From Roseobacter sp. MED193 (GTDB lineage: Bacteria > Pseudomonadota > Alphaproteobacteria > Rhodobacterales > Rhodobacteraceae), in the NCBI RefSeq assembly GCF_000152965.1, contig NZ_CH902583.1, positions 3,725,694-3,789,693 of the forward strand: a stretch of 64,000 nucleotides of DNA, written 5' to 3'. A model generated the notes under the pieces. The model did not search any database. It saw only the letters and a program-made list of their open reading frames with translations, and was not told where the DNA came from. Position numbers and translations under genes: made by a program. Positions 55,424 through 64,000 of this stretch are shown piece after piece (the stretch's first letter is position 1; the number at the start of each line of letters is the position of its first letter).

Positions 55424-57505
55424 CTAGGCGGTCAGGGTCAGGGTTTCCGGGCGGGTCAGGCAGTAGCGCGCTGTGGGGCCAAAGCTTTCTGGATGGCTGC
55501 GCAGTTCTGGCATGCATTCAAACAGACTGAACAAGGCAGGTGGGCCAAGGGCTTCGAGCGCTTGATCGCCGGGAAAGAAACTCTCGGCGGGACAGTTTTC
55601 CGCGTAGATGATTTCGTGTTGGTCCAGCAGCAGATGCACGTAGGTGACCACGCCGCCAGGTTGGCGGCGAATGCTGTGGTCATTGACCAGATGATGGGCT
55701 GACGCCAGGACTTCGCTTGCATCAAACAGCAACCGTGTTGTGGCTCCTGAGAGCAGCATCCGGTGTTGTGGCGAGACCAAAAGATCGCGGCTGGCGCCAA
55801 AGGTGCCCGCGGAAATGCGGACCGGAGCCCAATCCCCCATGGCTGGCACTGTTGTCTTGCCGACCCAACGCACCGGCTGAAAACCATTGTCGCGGGTAAG
55901 CACCAGATCCCCCTGAACCAGCTCCTCGATTGGAATTGCGCCCATAGCAGTGGAGATTCGTGTGCCAGCGACAAAGCAGACGATGTTTTCGATATTGGTG
56001 AAATTTACTGTTGAACCGTCTAGTAGGGTAGCAGTCCCGCTCATGGTGCCATCATCGCTGGTGGCTGTGATGTTCAGACTGCCCGGATCAAGAAGGCCAT
56101 TGAAGTCGAGCGTGTCAAAGTCAGTGCCGCCCTCACCGCCGTCAATGGTAATGCTGGTCGCGCCGGTATCCCCGGTATCGGTGAATAAGAATGTATCTTT
56201 GTCGTCTCCGCCTAAAGCGGTATCCCCTTCTCCAACCAGAATTTGGTCAGTGCCACTGCCACCAACCAGAGAGTCGCTTCCAGCGCCGCCTTCCAAAGTG
56301 TCGTTGCCAGCCTCGCCAAAAATCGTGTCATCGCCGGCTCCGCCACTGAGTGAATCATCTCCTGCTTCAGGTGTGACGACTGGGAGGGTGAACTGTATAT
56401 CCGTGACCATGTAGTCGGAGCCATCGGTCAGGTCAGTTTGCATATTGGCGGTCAGAACCAGTTGGTCGAAGTCCCCGACGCCACTGATCGAAACGGTGCC
56501 GGCACCGCTGCCCAGGGCGTCTTCGGTGAAATCGCCCTCCGCGACGAGGACACCGTTGTCATAGACGGCCCAGTGACCGACCTCCCCGTAGGTATCTGTG
56601 TATAGATGTTCGACACCAAAAGTGATTTCATCAACGGGTTGATCCAGATCGACAATGAGCGCTTCGGATTCACCCGTGGCGGTATCATAGCCGATTTGGG
56701 CGGTGACCGCGCTGTCACTGTCGGTAATGGCTCCAGCGACACCAAACCCGCCACCGAAGTAGTCAAGGCTCGCTGCGCCACCACCGATACCGGTGGCTGT
56801 GACGTTGTAGCCATTGCCAGTATCTGTTACATTCGAGTCGTTGATCGTCACCGCCTTTGTGCTGAGATCAGACCACTGATTTGTGTCGCCGTAGATGAGG
56901 TCGTTGCCGTCGCCGCCGTCGATACTGTCCAGGCCACTCCCGCCAAACAAATTGTCGTTGCCCAGGCCGCCATCCAGGGAGTCGGCACCTTCGCCGCCTT
57001 GTAATGTGTCGCTGCCTGCGCCGCCAGACAGGGAGTCGTTGCCGGCCTCTCCCAATACGGAATCATCGCCGTCACCAGCCAAGACGGTGTCGTTCCCAGC
57101 TCCGGCCATGACACTATCATCATTGCCTGACGCACCACCGCCACTGCCATTGTCAATCTGATCCCCATCCGGATCTATGTATCTTTCGTCGATCAGTTCT
57201 GAATTGCTGGTACCATCAATTGTGCCGTCGATGGCTGAATAACTGGGGGCTGTGGCTGCACTTGCGCTCTCTAGCGTATCAACGGGGCCAAAGTCGGAAA
57301 TAAAGTAAACATTCCCGTCGGTTCCCAAAGAGTAGGTGCCGCTTTCAAGTTCGTTTGAATAGTAGGACCCGCCGACCCATCCGGACCAAGACCATGACCC
57401 GGCCCCAATTACAGAGTCTGTTGTAAAAGAAACAGCGCCGCCGGAGATGGTATCTCCGGAGTTCAGACTATTGTCCCCAAGCGATACCAAATATCCTAAA
57501 GGCAT
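55424..57505 (-). CDS. RTX calcium-binding repeat protein with C-terminal Hint domain
   Basis: The 693-residue protein has an N-terminal GYLVSLGDNSLNSGDTISGG domain, two blocks of RTX nonapeptides (AGNDTVLAGDGDDSVLGEAG at about 140-210 and AGDDTIFGEAGNDTLEGGAG near 395-430) and a Hint-type domain starting at ENIVCFVAGTRISTAMG. It lacks a signal peptide, so type I secretion is likely. The start is ATG 57505, with AAGG eight bases upstream and the family-typical MPLGYLVSLGD N terminus; an ATG at 57523 is also in frame. Confidence 0.93.
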   Translation of the reverse strand: MPLGYLVSLGDNSLNSGDTISGGAVSFTTDSVIGAGSWSWSGWVGGSYYSNELESGTYSLGTDGNVYFISDFGPVDTLESASAATAPSYSAIDGTIDGTSNSELIDERYIDPDGDQIDNGSGGGASGNDDSVMAGAGNDTVLAGDGDDSVLGEAGNDSLSGGAGSDTLQGGEGADSLDGGLGNDNLFGGSGLDSIDGGDGNDLIYGDTNQWSDLSTKAVTINDSNVTDTGNGYNVTATGIGGGAASLDYFGGGFGVAGAITDSDSAVTAQIGYDTATGESEALIVDLDQPVDEITFGVEHLYTDTYGEVGHWAVYDNGVLVAEGDFTEDALGSGAGTVSISGVGDFDQLVLTANMQTDLTDGSDYMVTDIQFTLPVVTPEAGDDSLSGGAGDDTIFGEAGNDTLEGGAGSDSLVGGSGTDQILVGEGDTALGGDDKDTFLFTDTGDTGATSITIDGGEGGTDFDTLDFNGLLDPGSLNITATSDDGTMSGTATLLDGSTVNFTNIENIVCFVAGTRISTAMGAIPIEELVQGDLVLTRDNGFQPVRWVGKTTVPAMGDWAPVRISAGTFGASRDLLVSPQHRMLLSGATTRLLFDASEVLASAHHLVNDHSIRRQPGGVVTYVHLLLDQHEIIYAENCPAESFFPGDQALEALGPPALFSLFECMPELRSHPESFGPTARYCLTRPETLTLTA

Positions 57506-57661
57506 TTGTCTAACCTTCTCCATCTATTCGCAGATTGCATCGATGGATTGTTCCTCGGATGATAGCAGTCTGGTCTAGGAAACTCGGGGGATAAGATGAG
57601 CGAAAAGTGATAAAGGTCGCGTTGATACAGGCGAGCAATCTGTTTCAATTTTTAGCCAACT

Positions 57662-57696
57662 GCGAGGGCGTAGAGGGTTTGAAACCTCGCTACGCC
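57662..57696 (+). promoter_or_regulatory. Inverted repeats in the prfB leader
   Basis: GGCGTAG (57667-57673) pairs with CTACGCC (57690-57696) around GGTTTGAAACC. The alternative GCGAGG (57662-57667) with CCTCGC (57685-57690) excludes the first pairing. No T-tract follows. The 308-bp gap otherwise contains the promoter regions of two divergent genes. Confidence 0.5.
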
Positions 57697-57813
57697 GTCT
57701 TTGGTGGAGAGCGATGGGATTGGGTCAACAAAGAGACCCACCGCTGCGCTGCTTGCTCGCAGGACAGGACTGGTTTATCACCCAAGCCTGATACGCAAGT
57801 TCAAGGACATATC

Positions 57814-58938
57814 ATGCGCGCTGAGACCCAAAACACCGTGGCCGAGATTGAGAAGTCTCTGGAGCTGTTGGCCCAGCGTCTGAATTGGGAAACCGCCGAA
57901 TACCGGTTGGAGGAATTCAATGCGCGTGTTGAAGATCCGAACCTTTGGGATGATGCAGAGGCCGCGCAAAAGCTGATGCGCGAGCGTCAAAACTTGGTGG
58001 ATGCCATCGATACCTACAAGGGAATCAAACAGGACTTGGCCGATAACATCGAGCTGATTGAACTGGGCGAGATGGAAGAGGATCAGGAAGTTATCACCGA
58101 TGCGGAAGAGGCGCTCAAAGCCCTGAAAGTGTCTGCCGCAGAGAAAGAGCTGGAAGCCCTGCTGGACGGGGAGGCTGACAGCAATGACACCTTCCTCGAA
58201 ATCAACTCAGGTGCGGGCGGCACCGAGAGCTGCGACTGGGCTTCTATGCTAGCACGGATGTATGTGCGCTGGGCGGAGAAAAAGGGCTACAAGGTCGAGC
58301 TGCAGTCCGAAAGCGCGGGCGAAGAAGCTGGCATTAAATCCGCAGCCTACAAGATCAGCGGCCACAATGCCTATGGCTGGCTGAAGTCAGAAAGCGGCGT
58401 ACATCGTCTGGTGCGGATCTCTCCTTTTGATTCTGCAGCCAAACGTCATACGTCTTTCTGCTCTGTCTGGGTCTACCCGGTGGTGGATGACAATATCGAA
58501 ATTGATGTGAACCCTGCCGATATCCGCATAGATACCTACCGGTCTTCTGGGGCGGGTGGCCAGCACGTGAACACCACCGACTCTGCGGTGCGGATTACCC
58601 ACCATCCCACCGGTATTGTGGTCACATCATCCGAAAAATCTCAGCACCAAAACCGTGACATCGCGATGAAGGCCCTGAAATCACGGCTTTATCAAATGGA
58701 ACTGGATCGGCGCAACGCCGCCATCAATGAGGCTCATGAAAACAAAGGCGATGCAGGTTGGGGCAGTCAGATCCGCTCTTATGTCTTGCAGCCCTACCAG
58801 ATGGTCAAAGATCTGCGCACCAGCCATGAGACCTCTGACACCAAGGGGGTGCTCGACGGTGATCTGGATGGGTTCATGGCAGCAACGCTCGCGTTGAACG
58901 TCGCGGGCAAAAGCCGCTCTGAAGCACAAGGCGAATAA
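57814..58938 (+). CDS. prfB: Peptide chain release factor 2
   Basis: RF2 releases peptides at UGA and UAA. The 374-residue protein has the RF2 recognition tripeptide SPF in [18 protein letters not shown] and the catalytic GGQ in [20 protein letters not shown]. The N terminus is one continuous frame, so there is no programmed +1 frameshift as in E. coli. AGGA lies seven bases before the ATG. Confidence 0.97.
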   Translation: MRAETQNTVAEIEKSLELLAQRLNWETAEYRLEEFNARVEDPNLWDDAEAAQKLMRERQNLVDAIDTYKGIKQDLADNIELIELGEMEEDQEVITDAEEALKALKVSAAEKELEALLDGEADSNDTFLEINSGAGGTESCDWASMLARMYVRWAEKKGYKVELQSESAGEEAGIKSAAYKISGHNAYGWLKSESGVHRLVRISPFDSAAKRHTSFCSVWVYPVVDDNIEIDVNPADIRIDTYRSSGAGGQHVNTTDSAVRITHHPTGIVVTSSEKSQHQNRDIAMKALKSRLYQMELDRRNAAINEAHENKGDAGWGSQIRSYVLQPYQMVKDLRTSHETSDTKGVLDGDLDGFMAATLALNVAGKSRSEAQGE

Positions 58939-59205
58939 CCTCGCTTTCCTCGGTTTCGAGTCTAATGCATAAGGCCCGCGGTATCCTCGAGCAACAGCAC
59001 GGGCCCGGCGAAAAGATTGTTCGCCGTTCCCGCTGTCTACTAGCTTGCTTTTCTTGCGGGCGCTCGGACTATCAGGGCGCTGGGTGGTTTTCTGATTAAA
59101 GAGTTTGTTTTTTCAAGCTGTTTAAAAGCTTAGCCTTAGGTGTTGCTTTTCAGATCTGATTTCCAGCGTTAGGCTTGCCTGCAGATATGGCAGGAGCGGA
59201 CGTGG

Positions 59206-60621
59206 ATGTATGAACCCTTTGGATCGGCGCAGGACCTGGTTGCCAACCTGCGCAGTGGAGCGCTGAGCGCAGTGCAGTTGATGCAGTCCACCCTGGATCG
59301 GATTGACGCGCTTAACCCGCAGCTGAATGCGATTGTAGCCCTGCGTGATCGGGGCGAGCTGATGGCAGAAGCCGAAGCCGCCGACAGGGCCACCACCCGT
59401 GGGGCGTTGCACGGATTGCCCATGGCGATCAAGGATTTGGCGAATGTCAAAGGTCTTGCGTCAACGCAGGGCTCGCCCTTGTTCAAAGAATTTGTGCCGC
59501 AACAGGATGAGCTTTTTGTGGCGCGGCTGCGTGCAGCAGGCGCTATCTTCATTGGCAAGACCAATACGCCGGAGTTTGGCCTGGGCTCTCACACTTTTAA
59601 TCCGGTTTATGGTGCGACTAGAAACCCCTTTGATCCAGATCGCAGCTGCGGTGGATCATCGGGCGGTGCAGCGGTGGCCCTGTCTGCGGGGTTGGTCGCT
59701 CTGGCGGATGGCTCTGACATGATGGGGTCCCTGCGAAATCCGGCGGGGTGGAATAACGTCTATGGCTTTCGCCCCACCTGGGGCTGCGTCCCGGCTGAGC
59801 CCAGCGGGGATCTGTTTCTGCACCAACTGTCCACCCTTGGCCCGATGGCGCGCAGTCCCGATGACATTGCGCTCTTGCTCGATGTGATGCCTGGCCCCGA
59901 TCCGCGCCAGCCTTTGGCCCGCGCGCGCGAGGCGACGCTGCCATTACCTGACGTGGCCCCTATGCGCATTGGCTGGCTGGGGGATTGGGGCGGGGCCTTT
60001 CCGATGGAGCCAGGTATTCTGGACACCTGCAAAGAGGCCCTCACGCATCTGTCCGCTCAGGGACATTCTGTTGAGGCTGTATCTCCCCCGTTCTCGGCCG
60101 AGGAAATTTGGACATCGTGGATCACCCTGCGCTCTTTTGCGGTGGCTGCGGGGCTTCGCGCACTAGATGACCAACGCGCGCACCTGAAAGAGACCGCCAT
60201 ATGGGAATTGGATCGGGGGCTCTCCTTCAGCGCTCAAGAGATTCAGCAGGCCTCTGATCTGCGCTCAAATTGGCAACGCCGGGCCGCAGAATTGTTCCAG
60301 AACTATGACGCGCTTGTGCTGCCCACGGCGCAGTGCTGGCCTTTTTCGTTGGATCTTGAATACCCGCGTGAGATCAATGGCCTTGAGATGGATAGTTACC
60401 ACCGCTGGATGCAGGTTGTAACGCCGGTCAGCCTGCTTGGGCTGCCCTGTTTGGCGGTCCCGGCCGGGTTTGGCGCTGCTGGTTTGCCTATGGGGCTACA
60501 AATCTTTGCCGCACAGGGGCAGGATCGTAGCCTGCTGGCTTTGGGGCAGGGATATCACCTGCAAAGTAAGCTTCCGCAGAGGGCCCCGCCGACCTTGGCG
60601 GGATCCGGGGAGGGAACCTAA
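59206..60621 (+). CDS. Amidase signature family enzyme
   Basis: The 471-residue enzyme has the Lys of the Ser-cisSer-Lys triad in LHGLPMAIKDLANVKGLAST, the Gly/Ser-rich signature DRSCGGSSGGAAVALSAGLV and the catalytic region GSDMMGSLRNPAGWNNVYGF. In that motif the usual GSDxGGSxRxPA is altered to MMGS, yet the nucleophile serine remains. Substrate is unknown. Confidence 0.92.
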   Translation: MYEPFGSAQDLVANLRSGALSAVQLMQSTLDRIDALNPQLNAIVALRDRGELMAEAEAADRATTRGALHGLPMAIKDLANVKGLASTQGSPLFKEFVPQQDELFVARLRAAGAIFIGKTNTPEFGLGSHTFNPVYGATRNPFDPDRSCGGSSGGAAVALSAGLVALADGSDMMGSLRNPAGWNNVYGFRPTWGCVPAEPSGDLFLHQLSTLGPMARSPDDIALLLDVMPGPDPRQPLARAREATLPLPDVAPMRIGWLGDWGGAFPMEPGILDTCKEALTHLSAQGHSVEAVSPPFSAEEIWTSWITLRSFAVAAGLRALDDQRAHLKETAIWELDRGLSFSAQEIQQASDLRSNWQRRAAELFQNYDALVLPTAQCWPFSLDLEYPREINGLEMDSYHRWMQVVTPVSLLGLPCLAVPAGFGAAGLPMGLQIFAAQGQDRSLLALGQGYHLQSKLPQRAPPTLAGSGEGT

Positions 60622-60657
60622 AGAAACGCGTAAGATTTTTCTGGGGAGGAAAATTTA

Positions 60658-61422
60658 GTGAGTACAAAACCATTTGGAGTGCCAGAGCTACAGCCAATGC
60701 GGGGGAAGATCCTGACCCAAGCGCTGAAATGTGGCTGGCAGGACTTTTGCAAAAAGCCGCTCTATGGGCTGTTCTTTGCTGGGTTCTACGTTTTGGCAGG
60801 CTGGGTCATGACCTGGATCACTCTGGCAACTGGCACCACATTCTGGCTGGTGCTGGCAGCCATCGGGTTTCCATTGATCGGCCCCTTCGCCGCGGTTGGA
60901 CTATATGAGGTCTCTCATCGTCTGGAGCAGGATGAACCGATGAGCGCCGGGGATATTCTTGGTGTCATCCTGCACCAAAGTCGCCGCCAGTTGCCTTCGA
61001 TTTGCGCCATTATCATTGTCGTGTTTTTGTTTTGGTTTTTTCTGGGGCATATGATCTTTGCGCTGTTTCTGGGGCTGTCAACGATGACCAATATCTCCAG
61101 CTCGCTAGAGGTTTTTCTGACTCTGAATGGCATGTTGATGCTGGCCGTTGGCAGTCTTGTTGGGGCGCTGTTTGCGCTACTGCTTTATATGATCACGGTG
61201 ATCTCATTGCCGCTATTGCTCGACCGGGAGGTGGATTTTGTCACCGCGATGATTGCCAGCTTTACCTATGTGCAGAGAAACTTCCTTTTGATGATGCTTT
61301 GGGCTGTCGGCGTTGCCGTCCTGACCTTTGCAGCATTGATGCCTGGCTTTGTCGGGTTGTTTGTCGTTCTTCCATTGTTGGGGCATGCCACCTGGCACAT
61401 TTATCGCCAGATTGCCCATTGA
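60658..61422 (+). CDS. DUF2189 family membrane protein
   Basis: The 254-residue protein has six membrane helices; the [21 protein letters not shown] entry ([20 protein letters not shown]), [20 protein letters not shown] and [18 protein letters not shown] fit DUF2189. Function is unknown. The start is GTG. It follows the amidase gene by 36 bp. Confidence 0.85.
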   Translation: MSTKPFGVPELQPMRGKILTQALKCGWQDFCKKPLYGLFFAGFYVLAGWVMTWITLATGTTFWLVLAAIGFPLIGPFAAVGLYEVSHRLEQDEPMSAGDILGVILHQSRRQLPSICAIIIVVFLFWFFLGHMIFALFLGLSTMTNISSSLEVFLTLNGMLMLAVGSLVGALFALLLYMITVISLPLLLDREVDFVTAMIASFTYVQRNFLLMMLWAVGVAVLTFAALMPGFVGLFVVLPLLGHATWHIYRQIAH

Positions 61423-61487
61423 GCCCAATCGCCCAGCCAGTCAAGGTGCTGCGAATATTTCTGACGGGAAGCTCGCTCTGGGTCGCC

Positions 61488-62318
61488 TCAGCGGAAGGGT
61501 TCCTCCGGTCGCAGCAGGTGGCGGTGATAGGGCAGCAGGTCCTGAGTAGTGGAGAACCCGGCGCTGCGGGCGGCCTGTAGAGCACGCCCCATATCCTGTC
61601 CAAGGTATTCGTAGACCATGCGGGTCACGCGTTCACCGCTGCCGTCGCGTACCGTCCGCGCGACATATCCAAGCCAGAAATTGTTCTCCAACGATCCGAT
61701 CCGCGCCAGATAGTTGAAGGAATAAGTCATGGCGTTGCGTCGTGAGATGATAAAGGCGACCCCGTCCTCATGGGAGGTAACAACGCCGCGAAATTCACGC
61801 ATCTTGGCGCCTTCCGACAGGCCTTGATAGCGCATTGCGTCGCGGGCCTCGTAGCCTTTGATGTAGGTGGCGGTTGTGCCAGAGCGGAAGACGTAAACAA
61901 GCCCGATGACAAATTTATTGCCATCGACAAAACTGCGCCGTGTGAAACGATAGAATCCCGTTGGAAACGTGGTTTCGTCAAGGTTGCGAATACCGTGGCC
62001 TAGAAAGTCCGCGAGAAACGGGCCATTCAGAATTTGCCCCTGGCGCCCAATTGTCCCAACTGGTTCTAGCAGTATACGGGCATCTACCTCAAAGAAGGTA
62101 CAGATCCGGTCAAGAATGTCGGGTCGCGGGAAGCTCTCGCCAGACATGTAACGGTTGAACTGGGTTCGATTGATCCCGAGGCGCCGAGACAATTCTGAAA
62201 TCGAAGGGTAGTTCTGGGCCAAGTGACGCAAATTGGTTCCAAACATATTGCGCAATTGTGCCGGCGAGCGGTTGGTTTCAGCGGCTGTTTGGCCGGAAAC
62301 GTCCAGTGAGTCTGCCAT
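61488..62318 (-). CDS. XRE-family helix-turn-helix regulator
   Basis: The 276-residue protein has a Cro/CI-like HTH at about residues 25-80 (ISELSRRLGINRTQFNRYMS, GESFPRPDILDRICTFFEVD). A large C-terminal domain (about 100-265) is not recognised and may bind a ligand. A GTGAC-N7-GTCAC palindrome sits 24 bp upstream of its start. Confidence 0.85.
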   Translation of the reverse strand: MADSLDVSGQTAAETNRSPAQLRNMFGTNLRHLAQNYPSISELSRRLGINRTQFNRYMSGESFPRPDILDRICTFFEVDARILLEPVGTIGRQGQILNGPFLADFLGHGIRNLDETTFPTGFYRFTRRSFVDGNKFVIGLVYVFRSGTTATYIKGYEARDAMRYQGLSEGAKMREFRGVVTSHEDGVAFIISRRNAMTYSFNYLARIGSLENNFWLGYVARTVRDGSGERVTRMVYEYLGQDMGRALQAARSAGFSTTQDLLPYHRHLLRPEEPFR

Positions 62319-62341
62319 GGTGGCCAGGGTATCCTGTTGTA

Positions 62342-62358
62342 GTGACGTAATATGTCAC
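62342..62358. promoter_or_regulatory. Palindrome near the XRE regulator start
   Basis: GTGAC-GTAATAT-GTCAC is a perfect 5-bp inverted repeat with a seven-base centre. It could be an operator of the adjacent regulator. No other support is visible. Confidence 0.4.
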
Positions 62359-62519
62359 GCGTATCGCCGAGTGGACGCTATTTCGCATCATGCTGCTTCT
62401 AATTTGTATCACAGTTTTACCGGGGCAGACACAAAATGCAATGGATCGACGCATTTTTGACGATGTTGCAATAGGGCTATTTGAACCAAGATTGATCCGT
62501 CCAAGTTGCGAGGCCCGTT

Positions 62520-63032
62520 ATGATTGGAATTGTTCTCTGGAGTGAGGCCACAGCCGGAAAAGCAGTTATATGGTGCGAAGATCAGGGGGATTTGGCTTTC
62601 TATTCCCATGATGACGCCAGTGAAGCCTTCAATGTCCACACTGGTGACTGGGTTGCATTCAGCCTAGAGTTGAAAGCTGATTTGCGTTTGGCGCATAACA
62701 TTCAGGTTCTTCAGGAGCCGGGTTGCCCTCATTTGGCGCAGGATCTTGTGACCGCAAGCGAGAAGGATGATATGGCCAGTCCACTCGCTCTTGTTGGGAC
62801 ATCCGCGCGGGGGGATTGTGAAGATAGGCTTCAGACGTCGCATGCGGGAGCGAAACCAGAGACGGGTCAGGCTAATCCAGCAGTTCCACTAAGAGCGGAT
62901 AGCGTTGCTTTGGAAAAGGTGAGCGAGGGCCTGTCGGTTATGGAAGGCCTGGGATCTGCACCAGCAGATGGAGCAACTGCGAACGTTATCGCCTTTCCGG
63001 TAGATAAGTCCGGGGGCCTGCGTCGCGCGTGA
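62520..63032 (+). CDS. Degenerate cold-shock-like OB-fold protein
   Basis: Residues 1-65 follow the cold-shock pattern: MIGIVLWSEATAGKAVIWCE, then DLAFYSHDDASEAFNVHTGD and WVAFSLELKADLRLAHNIQV. The RNA-binding aromatic motifs (FGFI and VFVH) are lost or changed. The remaining 100 residues are a low-complexity Ala/Gly/Pro tail. Function is unknown and RNA binding is doubtful. Confidence 0.6.
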   Translation: MIGIVLWSEATAGKAVIWCEDQGDLAFYSHDDASEAFNVHTGDWVAFSLELKADLRLAHNIQVLQEPGCPHLAQDLVTASEKDDMASPLALVGTSARGDCEDRLQTSHAGAKPETGQANPAVPLRADSVALEKVSEGLSVMEGLGSAPADGATANVIAFPVDKSGGLRRA

Positions 63033-63160
63033 AGGTGTGTTCCACTCAGCCAGGGCTAACAAACACCAAAGCCTGTACAAAATATGCGGTCTTTGGGACG
63101 TGGCGCATGGCGTAGGTTTCGGCCTCTTGGACCCCTAGCTGCGAGTTATCCCATTTGCGA

Positions 63161-63188
63161 CAAAGGCCAGCCTGACGACTGGCCTTTG
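63161..63188. terminator. Bidirectional hairpin between convergent genes
   Basis: CAAAGGCCAG and CTGGCCTTTG form a perfect ten-pair stem around CCTGACGA. It lies between the cold-shock-like gene and ilvN, which converge. Confidence 0.75.
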
Positions 63189-63214
63189 TTGTATGCAGTG
63201 CTTCGCGATTAGAT

Positions 63215-63775
63215 TTAGGTGCCGCGCAACAGGGCTGCGACACCTGTACGGGCGACTTCGGCGAGACCAAGAGGTCTCATCAAATCGGCAAAGGCGTCGA
63301 TCTTGTCAGGCGCGCCGGTTATCTCGAAAATAAAGCTGTTCAAAGTGCTATCTACAACATTTGCGCGGAAGATGTCGGCCAGGCGCAGGGCTTCGACCCG
63401 TTTGTCTCCATCTCCAACAACCTTGAAAATGGCCAATTCCCGCTCAACAGAGGCGCCCTCGACGGTGAGATCATGTACCTCATAGACCGAAACGATGCGG
63501 CCAAGCTGCGCCTTGATCTGTTCAATGACCTGTGGGGTGCCGGTGGTTACCACAGTAATGCGCGACAGGTGCCCGGTGTGATCGACCTCGGCCACGGTCA
63601 GGCTTTCAATGTTATATCCGCGTCCGGCAAACAAGCCGATGACACGGGCCAGAACGCCGGGTTCGTTTTCGACTAGTACGGCAAGGGTGTGGCGTTCCTG
63701 TACGTCGGAAAAATTCGGACGCAGGTTATAGGCGGAATGGCGGGTGGAGCCTTTTTTGATATGTAGGGCAGACAT
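63215..63775 (-). CDS. ilvN: Acetolactate synthase small subunit
   Basis: The regulatory subunit of acetohydroxyacid synthase starts the branched-chain amino-acid pathway and mediates valine feedback. The 186-residue protein has the N-terminal ACT domain (HTLAVLVENEPGVLARVIGL, FAGRGYNIESLTVAEVDHTG) and a second ACT-like C-terminal domain (EALRLADIFRANVVDSTLNS). It lies 74 bp downstream of ilvB. Confidence 0.97.
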   Translation of the reverse strand: MSALHIKKGSTRHSAYNLRPNFSDVQERHTLAVLVENEPGVLARVIGLFAGRGYNIESLTVAEVDHTGHLSRITVVTTGTPQVIEQIKAQLGRIVSVYEVHDLTVEGASVERELAIFKVVGDGDKRVEALRLADIFRANVVDSTLNSFIFEITGAPDKIDAFADLMRPLGLAEVARTGVAALLRGT

Positions 63776-63849
63776 TTATGTCCCTTTCTGAATTCGGGCC
63801 AAATTTGGGGCAGGGCGGTTCGCCCTGCAAAATCTCTGTGTGAAGGCGA

Positions 63850-64000
63850 TTAGACCAAGACCGCGCCGCCGGATTGGATGACACCCTGGGTGTCAGCCTC
63901 GCCCATCAGCATTTCATTGTGCGCCTTGCCTGACGGAATCATTGGGAAGCAGTTCTCATGCTTTTCAACCAGACAATCAAAGATCACAGGGCCGTCATAG
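63850..64000 (-). CDS. ilvB: Acetolactate synthase large subunit, 3' end
   Basis: Only the last 49 codons are within the window; the gene continues past the right edge. The C terminus reads AHNEMLMGEADTQGVIQSGG then AVLV, as in AHAS catalytic subunits. This is the thiamine-diphosphate enzyme whose partner is IlvN. Confidence 0.92.
   Translation of the reverse strand, partial: YDGPVIFDCLVEKHENCFPMIPSGKAHNEMLMGEADTQGVIQSGGAVLV

Noticed and set aside
55424-57505. Repeat-rich nonapeptide DNA considered as a CRISPR array or tandem repeat element
   Set aside because: The repeats are imperfect, in frame and encode RTX GGxGxDxxx motifs, so they are coding. No CRISPR array was seen elsewhere in the window.

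Overview
This 64 kb window is a GC-rich chromosomal segment of an alphaproteobacterium, most likely a marine Roseobacter-group member of the Rhodobacterales. The evidence is a single-gene C4-pathway 5-aminolevulinate synthase (hemA) with a candidate FnrL site, a SAM-II riboswitch in front of metZ, a contiguous ftsY / transporter / yciB block, amiC-mrcA-prfB, a 2-aminobenzoyl-CoA (anthranilate) catabolic operon and a Hint-domain RTX-type protein. Genus and species cannot be fixed from the sequence alone.

Layout. 0.1-9.8 kb: Crp-type regulator, small lipoprotein, adrenodoxin-type ferredoxin, PAS-LuxR regulator, bestrophin channel, purD, xseA and a lysoplasmalogenase-like membrane protein. 9.9-21.4 kb: housekeeping genes ftsY, yciB, metZ (behind a SAM-II riboswitch and attenuator), folE2, trkH, lysC and ptsP. 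An AT-rich gap with two DnaA-box-like sites follows. 22.0-29.2 kb: six tightly coupled genes for CoA-dependent degradation of an amino- or hydroxybenzoate, probably anthranilate, with a MarR regulator inside the operon. 29.2-31.9 kb: a divergent quinone-reductase/TetR pair sharing three operator palindromes, a GST and a histidine phosphatase.

32.06-38.56 kb is a 6.5 kb integrated element in the 3' end of tRNA-Val(TAC), bounded by a perfect 24-bp direct repeat. It carries a tyrosine integrase next to the tRNA, a small membrane protein, a Bro-N protein, a ParB-like protein, a serine resolvase with its own inverted-repeat site, an unrecognised 351-residue protein and a coupled pair (putative small lipoprotein plus KTSC-domain protein). 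It has no recognisable capsid, replication or conjugation genes. Its cargo is the best place in this window for undescribed biology.

38.9-64 kb: a sulfotransferase-like protein, three identical tRNA-Asp genes, an M20 peptidase, hemA, a RodZ-like protein, ispG, a divergent DUF2938/MerR pair with a clear operator, M48 peptidase plus DsbA-like protein, an aminotransferase, the cell-wall genes amiC and mrcA, an RTX/Hint protein lying between mrcA and prfB, an amidase, a DUF2189 membrane protein, an XRE regulator, a degenerate cold-shock-like protein, and ilvN plus the 3' end of ilvB. All calls come from reading the sequence and from family knowledge; no database search was run.
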